DNA from: Zygnema cylindricum
Lineage: Eukaryota; Streptophyta; Zygnematophyceae; Zygnematales; Zygnemataceae
Reading direction: 5' to 3'
Assembly: GCA_037447655.1 (NCBI GenBank)
Contig: JBBHKE010002644.1
Location: forward strand, 62,001-126,000
Length of the DNA stretch: 64,000 bases
The position numbers were made by a program, and so were the translations under genes. Positions 20,013-28,984 of the stretch are shown here, in pieces; within the stretch, counting starts at the first letter, position 1, and every line of letters starts with the position of its first letter. The notes beneath the pieces were generated by a model. The model did not search any database, was not told the DNA's origin, and was given only the letters and a program-made list of their open reading frames with translations.

Positions 20013-21699
20013 TACGAGAACTGCACTGATACAACCTCGGGTACTCATTTTACTAACAATTCATTAGTGTTCGATGCGCATTTTGAGTAGTAATCGTGAG
20101 TTTGATGCGTGCGTAATAGGTGAATTGAACAACTATGTATGAAACACACGCATGAAATGATTCAAAAATATGAATATGCACATGGAACAAATGCACTATT
20201 GATAAATGCGTTAACCGACTTTGATTTTATAATAATAATAAAAAAAAATTAATCAAAAATACTACTACGACAAAATCCAAACGAAACGAAACACATTTCA
20301 ACGTCACTTCAAATATATATTCCTCTTTCTACATCGTGAATCGTTGTTAGCGCAAATAACGCTGATTCAACGCCCCCAAATTTTGACCCTCAAACCAAAA
20401 ATAGAGTAAATAACTCTTTTTTATCAAATAATAGATGTATTGTTTCATTAGCGATTTAACGTTAATTCCTTTAATTTCGACTTTTAAATAGTGTAATCTG
20501 TTACGATTCATTGCAAGAATTGTAAGTGCGCGGAATCGGCTCAATTTTGAAGACGTACTTTCTAGAAAGAATTGCGAAAGCACTTTCAAGTACGATTTTG
20601 CGAAAGTACTATGATGTTTTGTTTCGCGATATATTTGTCGTTTCTTTTCGCGTCTAAAATTGTTGTAGGTTTAGTTTAGTACGGTAATACTTTAGATTTG
20701 TCTAGTACTTTCGTTATGGTTTGTCGTTTTGTAATGTTTTAAGTCCTTAGTGAAAACTAGAGTGTTTTAGGCTAATCTGCAAACAGGTGGCAAATTTCTA
20801 GTAGGTTTCTTGGCGGCGCACGCTTACACGTGCCGTGCCATAGTTGGTGTATTATTTAAGGGACACCATGGACTTATGTAATTAGCAATCAACAATCAAT
20901 TGAAGGATTAGATGGAGGAATAGAAGTGATAAAGTAGATGGAAGAGAAATTGTAATTTCGGTTTTTATTAATGTGATGATTTTTCCGGAATGTCTCTTCA
21001 ATGTTGATTTAATGTTTTGTAGTTTGAATGCTTCCGCTGCTATAGTTGGTATTAGTGAACATTGAGATTTAATATCTATCCTTTCATAATCTAAGAAATT
21101 TGTCAATCCGTACTAAAATAACTCATTATTTTTTACATACGTACAAATAAGTGTTAGATAAAGGCGTCGTCAAAAGAAATTGAGTGCGTCTCTATGTAAA
21201 AGCGTACTCAAATTTGGTTCCAAATAATAAAGACGAGGGAAAATCACGAAAATTTGTTCTCACATGTTCAAGCGTCAAATGTGTGAATACACACTATCGC
21301 GGCTACAATATGGGGATGTGATGCAAATTAGTGTTAACTGTATAATTTATCGTCATTTTATTTTGGCGAAAGGTCTTAGAATCTAAAAAAGAATTGATGA
21401 TATTAAATGTTTATTTAAATTTATTACTTTTTTACTATAGTAACGATCCACGATACACTCAAATTTCGTACATTTTCCGTACATTTTATCGAACACGAAA
21501 AGCATACAAATTTTACAAAAAGTATAAAATCTAGAAAAAATAACGCATTTTGGTAAACAAGTTAAAATTCGTATGAGTGGTACCTCTATGGTTTTGTTTA
21601 TGTTTACTAATTTCTGTAGTATTAACTATATACTTAGGTCTTTTAAAAAAAAACAAACTTTAAACCAAAGGTGAAGCTTGTTAAACCAAAAGTGTGGTT
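20013..21699. other. AT-rich intergenic DNA
   Basis: Short frames only. No repeat, RNA or protein signature recognised. Confidence 0.4.
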
Positions 21700-21704
21700 G
21701 TTTA

Positions 21705-22793
21705 TGTAGAAATTGATGGTTCTTTTAGTATTTTCTAGGTCTAAAATATAATGTAGAAAATAAGCCGAGGCAATCTGCCTCTAACTCCTCTCTTCAACTC
21801 CCACACTTGTTTCTTCAACTCCCATACTTGTTGCAGTCACTGAAAAATAGAGAGGAAGTTAAAGCCATGGCTGCCTATGCTATCCGGAGATTTACGGGTA
21901 AAGGATTAGTTGATATACGGGTAGTAGATTAGTTGATTTACTAAAAGAGTATCAGTCAAAGGCAAGATTTGATCCTGGTACCTATCTGCCGTCAAACTCA
22001 CATTAACCGGTAGCTTTAGTCGTTTAGTCTAAGACTAATGTTAGGACATATAGGGTTTGCTAAATATATAAATCTTTCCACGTCGACTAATTCATTTAAC
22101 AGTAACTATTTACTAGATACATAGATTCGGTTATATAAAATACAGATTAGGGTACGGATAAGAAACAAGTACCGCGCATTTGTTTCAATAGCGAAACGAA
22201 TACTACGCATTTATTTATGACGGCTAAGATTGAAATCTACATTTAATCGGACGGCCGGAATGAATGACGAGATCGCGAAAAAGAATTTCGGCGATTTGTG
22301 GTCATCGCCAAATCGGATGACACGTGGCACCATGACATTGGATTTTGGCATCTCCAGGGATTACGGAAAGAAATCCGGATATGACATGTGTCGACTTTTT
22401 GGCCATGTCGTACAATGTCCGTACATAAAGTACACCGACACTTATACCTTTCTGTACGACAGAGTAATATGATTGGTGCCGTATATCAGTAGATAGATTT
22501 TTAGAGAGAGGTAGGACTTAGAAAAATCTGGTAGATACGACCCTCTCTCTTAGAGAGCTTCTGTACAAAAGGTCAACTTTGACCCTGCATAACTTACTGC
22601 TCAGGGGAGCAAATTCAAAGATTCTTTTTGCCGTCGATTAGGGGAATCTTGCTTTCACAGAGGAAAAGGTGGTCAGAGTTTTTGTTTGCCAGGGTGGCAG
22701 GTATTCTTGTTGAAACACAAAGGGGTCAGGGTCATCCTAGTGGCTTCGTGTGAGCTGCCTACTCTGAGGACCTATGGAGGTCTCAGAGTTGCA
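21705..22793 (+). repeat. Solo LTR 1 (1089 bp) with TSD GTTTA
   Basis: Begins TGTAGAAATT and ends GAGTTGCA. GTTTA occurs at 21700-21704 and again at 22794-22798. The sequence parallels the LTRs of element B and the tandem array in plus orientation, including the stem-loop near 21775-21870, CGCG/TTTGTTTC motif, ATG-GAGGTCTCAGAG end and Pol III-like module. With no internal region, it is the product of LTR-LTR recombination. Confidence 0.9.
21943..22031 (-). promoter_or_regulatory. Antisense Pol III-like module in solo LTR 1
   Basis: Minus-strand B box GGATCAAATCT (21965-21975), TTTT downstream (21943-21946) and A-box-like TAGACTAAACGA (22020-22031). Offset from LTR start is about 261-271, slightly larger than in the other copies. 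Confidence 0.5.
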
Positions 22794-22798
22794 GTTTA

Positions 22799-23353
22799 CA
22801 TAAATTTGTACCTTTTTCCACAATGTCTTAGCGTTGTCATGTTGTAAGACGTCAACGTGTATTATTATTTAATCGTATACTAATTGACGTTTAGGTGACG
22901 TGACAAGTTCATATCCGAAAGTACAACTGGAGATGCGTACGAGACAAAGGTCGGATTATACTCCCGTACGACACAGTGGGAACATGATATGGAGTCCGTG
23001 TGGGACTAGACAGTGGTACGGCATCATCTATCAGGAATTCAAACGGTGTCCGCGTGGGACTAGACTGTGGTACGGCATCATCTGTCAAGAATTGAAATTC
23101 AAACGGCTTGAAACCTGACAGATGTTTAAAGTCATGAACCCTCGGAGGTTCTTGCATTATTTTTGCCTAGCTTAGGGAGGATTTTTATCCTCGAGGTGTA
23201 GACATAAGGCATCCCGAGGCGGCCACGAAGTGGTCATCTGTAGAATTTTTGATAGCGTTTGAACATAGAAACCTGAATGCTCAAAGACATATAGGAATTA
23301 GTGTAGCTGTACGATTATCGAAAGCATAAGATAAATGCCATTTGGCAAGATAT
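22799..23353. repeat. Intergenic DNA with a tandem duplication of about 54 bp
   Basis: At about 22990-23106 a unit beginning GTCCGTGTGGGACTAGAC and ending AATTCAAACGG occurs twice (second copy GTCCGCGTGGGACTAGAC), the second with a short AATTGA insertion. No gene supported. Confidence 0.7.
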
Positions 23354-24396
23354 TGAAACTCTGAGACCTCCATAAGTCCTCAGAGTGGACAACTTCCAAG
23401 AAGCCTCTAGGATAACCCTGACCCTTTTGCGTTTCAACAAAAATAACTGCCACCCTGGCAGAAAATAACCTGACCAACTTCACCCTTGAGAAGGCAAGAC
23501 TCCCTTGAGTCGATAGCAAAAAGAATCTCTGAATTTGCTCCCCTGAGCAGTAAGTTATGGAGGGTCAAAGTTGACCTTTTGTACAGAAGCTCTCTGGGAG
23601 AGAGGGTCCTATCTTTTAATTTTTCTAAGTCCTATCTCTCTCACAGACTCTATCTACTGATGTACGGAGCCAATCTGATTTCAGTTCCGTACACAAAAGT
23701 ACAACTGCCGGTGTACTTTCTGTACGGACACTGTACGACATGGCCTAAATGTCGGCACGTGGTATGTCCGGATTCGCTCCCTTAATCCTCGAAGATGCCG
23801 CGATCCAATGTCATTCCGCCACGTGTCATCTGATGTGGCGATGACCACAAACCGCCGAAATCCTCTTCCACGATCTCGGCGTTAATTCCGGCCGTCCGAT
23901 TAAATTCACATTTAATCGTAGCCGTAATAAATACATGCGCGGTATTCGTTTCACTAAAGAAATAAATGCGCGGTATGGGTTTCTTTTCCGTACTTTTACA
24001 TTTACTAGATATTTGTATCCCGTAAATAGTTACAGTTAAATGAACTATCCTACGTATAAATGTTTAAATAATTATCAAACCCTATAGTACGTAACACTAC
24101 TTCTAAACTTAAAGGCTAAGGCTAACGGCTACCGGCTGTCTGCCGGCCGGAAGGTACCAGGATCAAATCCTGTGGCCGGCACATATCTTTTAGTAAATAA
24201 AACCCCTAACTAAAATATATTTTCCCGTAAACCTCTGGATAGCCTAGGTAGCCATGACTCTAGCTCCCTCTCCAATTTCTTAGTGATTGCGACAAGTTTG
24301 AGAGTTGGAAAGAGAAGTTAGAGGTAGACTGCCTCGGCTTCTTTCTTATTTCTATTCATACCTAGAAAATACTTTAAAAGACCATTAATTTCTACA
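23354..24396 (-). repeat. Solo LTR 2 (1043 bp), no TSD seen
   Basis: Plus-strand ends TGAAACTCTG and TTTCTACA, collinear with element B LTRs but more diverged. Flanks are GATAT and CTTTG, so no target duplication. It may derive from recombination between different elements or a flanking deletion. Confidence 0.85.
24103..24191 (+). promoter_or_regulatory. Antisense Pol III-like module in solo LTR 2
   Basis: B box GGATCAAATCC at 24160-24170 within a T-arm-like stem (CCAGG and CCTGT), TTTT at 24188-24191, and CTAAACTTAAAGG upstream in the A-box position. Offset from LTR start is about 227-237. Confidence 0.55.
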
Positions 24397-25805
24397 CTTT
24401 GCGAATTAAATACGGGAATCCATCATTGGGAAGTTGTCGTTTTCTGGCAAGCTTTTTATCGGGATTTGTCGAACCTTGTTACTGTTAGGGTTTCACATAA
24501 ACAATTAGTGACAGTTTTTTTTTTGAGTTAGGGTTTTTTTTCAGACCCATAGTCTATGCTAGTGGCTGTCTCTAAGCTCTATATTTTCTTTGTACCAAGT
24601 CCTTACCTAATCTACCGACGCAAACCAGCAAGCAAGGTTTCCCTCCTGACTGTGTTCTACTTGTCGTGGTGTACGGATTGTGTTGTGCGGATTTGGTGTT
24701 TTCTTGCTGTCAGAATGCTGACTTTGCAGTCTAGCTCTCCTCCTCTCTAGCTTAGGGGAATACCGGCTATCTCGGCTCTTTCGTCCAGCTAAGGAAGGGT
24801 TCTTTCCTATTGGTTGGACTCTTGTAGGGAATATTAAAAGACTTCAAGGCATAGTGGCTACTGTCGCAAATTGAATTTCATCCTTACTTACCTGATCTCG
24901 CTCTGTCTTTTATTTTCTTGCTAAGTCCATGTGTTTGGAATAATTTGCTTTTTCGGGCAGATTCATTTATTATTTCTTGGGGTATATATGCTTTGTACTC
25001 TGGTTGTGGTCATAAATACTGTATATATGTAATGGATGGTCATTCATTTTGTGGTGTTTATCGGCGACCCACGCTGGATGTGATGCATGCCATTCTCGGT
25101 TGTACTGTCATGCACGACAGCGTTTTTATTTTATCCTCAAAACAACATTACGTAACGTCCGACCATGCTTTTAAAAAGTTCAAAAAATTAACACTGGCCA
25201 TTGAATCATACTTAGGTGTTCATCGGCGAAGCAATCGCTCCATCTGGATTTCTCTTAGGTGACCCACCTCGAGGAGGTGGCTACTAACTTAAAAAATGTG
25301 TAGTATCGGAGGATAGAGATAAGTGTTGGACTACCATCGAAATTTGTGCACGTCCCACAAGCCATGTGCCTTCGGACAAGGGGGACGCGAGTCCACCGAA
25401 ATCCAACCACAAATCATTGCCGAAATAGATTATATGACACTCTTTCGTCCATCCTTGTTGCTTTGTTGTTTCCCACCCAAAGTGTAAGGAATATGCGGTC
25501 GAATGACTTTGTTCACAACTACATGGTACTAAGCATACAAGTACATGGTATGAACATGAAGGTTCTAAAGACAAATTTGTCGGTGTGAAAAATATTTGAC
25601 GATATAAAATTTTCCAACCTTACCCTAATAAAGTGTAGTACCACCCAATCACAACACGTACACAACAGCTTGTTTACAAACACTACACGATAGCTTTTAT
25701 CAAAAATATTGAAGGCAGTAATGTTGTCCGTACATTACAAAAACCACCCGATATAATGTCAACCGTAAAAGACAATACGATGGGCTGGCTCGCGCTTTCA
25801 ATCTC
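24397..25805. other. Intergenic DNA without a recognisable gene
   Basis: A 114-codon frame at 24918-25262 has no recognisable motif and no repeat relatives in the window. It is recorded as unsupported rather than as a gene. Confidence 0.35.
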
Positions 25806-25810
25806 ATTGG
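25806..25810. repeat. Left TSD of tandem array (ATTGG)
   Basis: ATTGG recurs at 33352-33356 directly after LTR3. Confidence 0.9.
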
Positions 25811-25874
25811 TGTTGGAATTCAAGTATTTTCTAGGTCTAGAGATTGCAAAATAAAAAGCAAAATAGTAGATATT

Positions 25875-25966
25875 GACAGCCTGCCTCTAACTCCTCCTCA
25901 AGTCCCCACACTTGTCGCAGTCATTGAAGACTGAAGGAGGAGTTAGCCATGGCTGCCTGTGCTGTC
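25875..25966 (+). other. Conserved LTR hairpin (LTR1 copy)
   Basis: CTAACTCCTCC (25887-25897) pairs perfectly with GGAGGAGTTAG (25936-25946). Outer GACAGC (25875-25880) pairs with GCTGTC (25961-25966). The loop contains CACTTGTCGCAGTCA. Copies lie at +3174 and +6348. Elements B and D have the same loop with different but still complementary stems. Confidence 0.65.
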
Positions 25967-26006
25967 TAGAGGGAGACAGACAATTGTTTTATAGGGGGTT
26001 TTCTCT

Positions 26007-26095
26007 AAAAGATAGTTTTGCCAGGTCCAGGATTTGATCCTGGTACCTGCCACTTGTCCACCCGCAATAGCCGGTAGTCTTATCCAGATAGTCTA
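26007..26095 (-). promoter_or_regulatory. Antisense Pol III-like module in LTR1
   Basis: Minus-strand B box GGATCAAATCC (26030-26040) in a perfect 5-bp T-arm-like stem (CCAGG/CCTGG). The best A-box-like motif of the set is TAGACTATCTGG (26084-26095), and TTTT follows at 26007-26010. Offset from LTR start is 220-230. Confidence 0.6.
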
Positions 26096-26983
26096 AATTG
26101 TATTAGATATTATGAGGTATGATATTTATTTAAATAAATACAATAAGAATAATTCATTTAACTAGAACTATATGCATACTGCATAGAAACAGTTGTGGAA
26201 AGTACGACGTACGGTACGATTACGAAATAAATACCGCGCGGTTTGTTTGACGCCGGAAAGAATACCGCGCAGGTATTTATGACGGCCACGATTGAAATCC
26301 AAATTTGATCGGACGGCCGCGAAGGATGCCGAGATCGCGGCGTACGATTTTGGCGGTTTGCGATCACCGCCACATTAAGTGACACGTGGTAACACTACAT
26401 TGGATTGCGGCAACTCCGGAGATTACGGGAACAAATCCGGATATGACACGTGTCGACATTTTTGCCATGTTGTACAATGGCCGTACATAAAGTACACCGG
26501 CACCTGTACTTTTATGTACGATACAGTAATTTGATTGGTGCCGTACTTCAGTAGATAGAGTTTTAGAGAGGGAATAGGACTTAGATAAATTTTGGGTAGG
26601 CAGCTGCCTCTCCCAGAGAGCACCCTGTATAAATGGCAAACTTTGGCCAGCCATAACTATCAATTTACTTGACCATTTTCAGTGATTCTTTTTGCTGCGG
26701 ACTCAAGGGAGTCTAGGCTACACAGGGGTGTATTCGGTCAGAGTTTTTGTCTACCAGGGTGGCTGTATTTCTAAGGGAAAGTCAAAGTGGGTGAATGTGT
26801 CCAAATCTCATATTCTAACTTTGCATTCTGTGGTGGAACTGAGCACACAGAAAGTGTTATTTCACAGGGGTGAATCTATATTGGGGTTCTGACTGTCAAG
26901 GGGTCAGTCACTTGGGTTTATATTAACTTGTAGTCGGCACTATCTAGATTAGCTTCTTTTGGATCTGCATACTCTGAGGGCCA

Positions 26984-28966
26984 ATGGAGGTCTCAGAGTT
27001 TCAGGTTATGGGCCCACCATCTAGGGTGCCTATATTTGATGGAACAGGCTTCACGTATTGGGCGTTTACAATGGAGGGATTGCTTTTCGAGAAGCACTTA
27101 TGGGGAATTGTTGCGGGACAAGTGAGATGTCCGCCACCTAGCTTTGGAGGAGCTTACTACGGAGAATCATCTGAGACTGTCCAGAATATCACCCGGAGTT
27201 CAGATGCAACGGAAGGTGAAGGGAAAAACCTTTCCGTGGATGGGGAAATAGGGGAGAAGGAAAAAGGGACACCTATGGTGAGGGGAGCTAGGCTCTCAGC
27301 TATGGTACCACATGTAGGGATTAAAACTGAAGAAAATGACAGGAAAATATGGGAATACAAAAACACTATAGCAAAACATCTCATACTTAGATATGTGTCT
27401 AAGTCGATAGCTATCACTCTTTTAAGTCTAACCAAGTCTTCAGAGATATGGGAAGCACTAACTCAGATTTATAAGAGTGAGACTATTCAGAGGCAGCAAT
27501 TAGTAAAACAAGAAATAGATGCCTACGTTTATAAAGGCGGTAGCATGATAGAGTTTTGTAATGATATTGCTGCGTTATATGTTGAGCTTACTAGTGCGGG
27601 ATATGTAGAATCTGAGGAGAGTAAGATTAATACACTAATTATGAAACTCCCAGATGAGTACGAAAACATAATTTGTCGTATGCAGGCAATGGATGGCTCC
27701 TCATGGACTTGGAGCTTTACCATGGGGATAATTCTTGTGAGGGAAAGCACTTTGGAGCTTCGTAGGGGAAAAGACAGGGTCAATGCATTTTCAGCTGGTG
27801 GTGATTGGCGGAATCGTGATGAGAGGAACGGCGGTGACGAGCGGAAGCGTGATGAGAAGAACGGTGGTGACGAGCGGAAGCGTGATGAGAGAAAGAAAGA
27901 CAAAGGTAAACCTTATCGGAACTTTGGTGGAAAGAGAGGGAGAGGAAAAGGCACGGGAGCTTTGAAAAAATGGGTTTACTTCTTTTGTAGGGAACCGGGT
28001 CATTATATGGAGGAATGCCCTTGTTTGGAAAAACTTAGAAGTTGGAATGTGGATGAGGAGGACGAAGATGAAGAGGAGAAAGAGGATGAAGAAAAATTGG
28101 AGCTTCTTCACATCGGTAGAATGGGGAAGGGAGAAAAGTACACAGAAATTGCTCGAAGGCAACAGTGTGCTTTTGGAGGTATAAGGGAAGTAAAGAGAGA
28201 AGAGGTACTTGAGGATGTCAAGGAGTGTAGAGTATATGATTTAGAAATGAGAAAGTTAGATCTAGGATCCATAAGTGAAAACGGGAAAGATAAAATTAAT
28301 GAGGATAATTTTATACACAATAGGGAAACAGAAAACTGGTCGGAAAAGGAGACTTCAACGGATTCCGAGGAAAGGGGAGAAGTGAAACTCGAAGAGGTTT
28401 TAAAGGATAGGGGAGAAGAGAAATATTTGATTAAAGGTTTAGGGGAGAAGAAATATTTATTGGGAACTAAATTAGAAAGTAATAGTGGAAAGAATTCCAT
28501 GGGAGAGAGTGAGGGAAGTTCAGAAAATGGGGTAATTATCATGGATAAAAATATGAGTACGAAAGATATAGATCTTATGAGGAACTTAGTGGGGACTAGT
28601 GGTTTTTGGGAATATTTGGGGGTGGATGGATTTGACATCACTACTTGGTGTGACGAAGATGTGCCTGTAAAAGGGTTAGCATCTAGGTGTATGTTGCAGA
28701 TTGGAAATGGGGCTTGCTATTTGGATCGCAAGAGGGAAATCGGTTTGTGTGTGGATGAAAGAGTGATGAAGTGGATAAAATCTTTGCTTGAATTTAAGAA
28801 AAACGGGATGTTAAATAAAATGTGTGATATAATTATCATTTCAGTTCATTTAATGCACTGTGTTAAATACTTAAGTTTTATGAAAGGAAAAGGAAAAAGG
28901 AAAAAGAAAAGGAAAAAGGGGAGGGGATGTTTGTTTACTTGTTTGTGGGAGTTGAAAGAAAAATAG
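26984..28966 (+). CDS. Gag-centred 660-aa protein of the non-autonomous element, copy 1
   Basis: 660 codons from the LTR-embedded ATG. Residues about 1-345 are Gag: QVMGPPSRVP signature, helical capsid-like region, a charged 33-bp minisatellite (three RDERNGGDERK-type units at 27815-27893) and a zinc knuckle whose first Cys is Tyr here (Y332, C335, H340, C345). After residue 345 only slivers of Pol remain, in order and in frame: RRQQCAFGG, RVYDLEMRK, GVIIMDKNM, and RNase H-like DITTWCDED and MKWIKSLLE. The DSGA protease, HHCC/DDE integrase and YVDD RT are absent. The C-terminus is Lys-rich (KGKGKRKKKRKKGRG). Maintenance of a 660-codon frame through several deletions suggests selection for a long Gag product or an in-frame passenger; the function is not known. 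It ends 5 nt before the polypurine tract. Confidence 0.85.
   Translation: MEVSEFQVMGPPSRVPIFDGTGFTYWAFTMEGLLFEKHLWGIVAGQVRCPPPSFGGAYYGESSETVQNITRSSDATEGEGKNLSVDGEIGEKEKGTPMVRGARLSAMVPHVGIKTEENDRKIWEYKNTIAKHLILRYVSKSIAITLLSLTKSSEIWEALTQIYKSETIQRQQLVKQEIDAYVYKGGSMIEFCNDIAALYVELTSAGYVESEESKINTLIMKLPDEYENIICRMQAMDGSSWTWSFTMGIILVRESTLELRRGKDRVNAFSAGGDWRNRDERNGGDERKRDEKNGGDERKRDERKKDKGKPYRNFGGKRGRGKGTGALKKWVYFFCREPGHYMEECPCLEKLRSWNVDEEDEDEEEKEDEEKLELLHIGRMGKGEKYTEIARRQQCAFGGIREVKREEVLEDVKECRVYDLEMRKLDLGSISENGKDKINEDNFIHNRETENWSEKETSTDSEERGEVKLEEVLKDRGEEKYLIKGLGEKKYLLGTKLESNSGKNSMGESEGSSENGVIIMDKNMSTKDIDLMRNLVGTSGFWEYLGVDGFDITTWCDEDVPVKGLASRCMLQIGNGACYLDRKREIGLCVDERVMKWIKSLLEFKKNGMLNKMCDIIIISVHLMHCVKYLSFMKGKGKRKKKRKKGRGCLFTCLWELKEK
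27004..27018 (+). other. Primer-binding site, tandem unit 1
   Basis: GGTTATGGGCCCACC directly after LTR1: a 15-nt complement of the initiator tRNA-Met anticodon arm. It encodes part of QVMGPP in Gag. Confidence 0.8.
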
Positions 28967-28971
28967 ACTAG

Positions 28972-28984
28972 AAAATAAGGGGAG
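28972..28984 (+). other. Polypurine tract, tandem unit 1
   Basis: AAAATAAGGGGAG directly before LTR2, identical to that of element B. Confidence 0.85.

Larger units (their letters stand above)
25811..27003 (+). repeat. LTR1 of tandem array (1193 bp)
   Basis: TGTTGGAATT to GAGTTTCA. TATAAAT at 26628-26634, two CACGTG G-box/ABRE cores at 26383-26388 and 26447-26452, and CGCG-containing motifs at about 26235-26275. The Gag ATG lies at 26984, 20 nt before the end. Confidence 0.95.

Noticed and set aside
24918-25262. 114-codon frame
   Set aside because: No recognisable domain, no splice or promoter evidence; left as unsupported.
28108-28641. 177-codon minus-strand frame, repeated at 31282-31815
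   Set aside because: Antisense shadow of the 660-codon Gag-centred frame, Ser/Pro-rich for the same reason.
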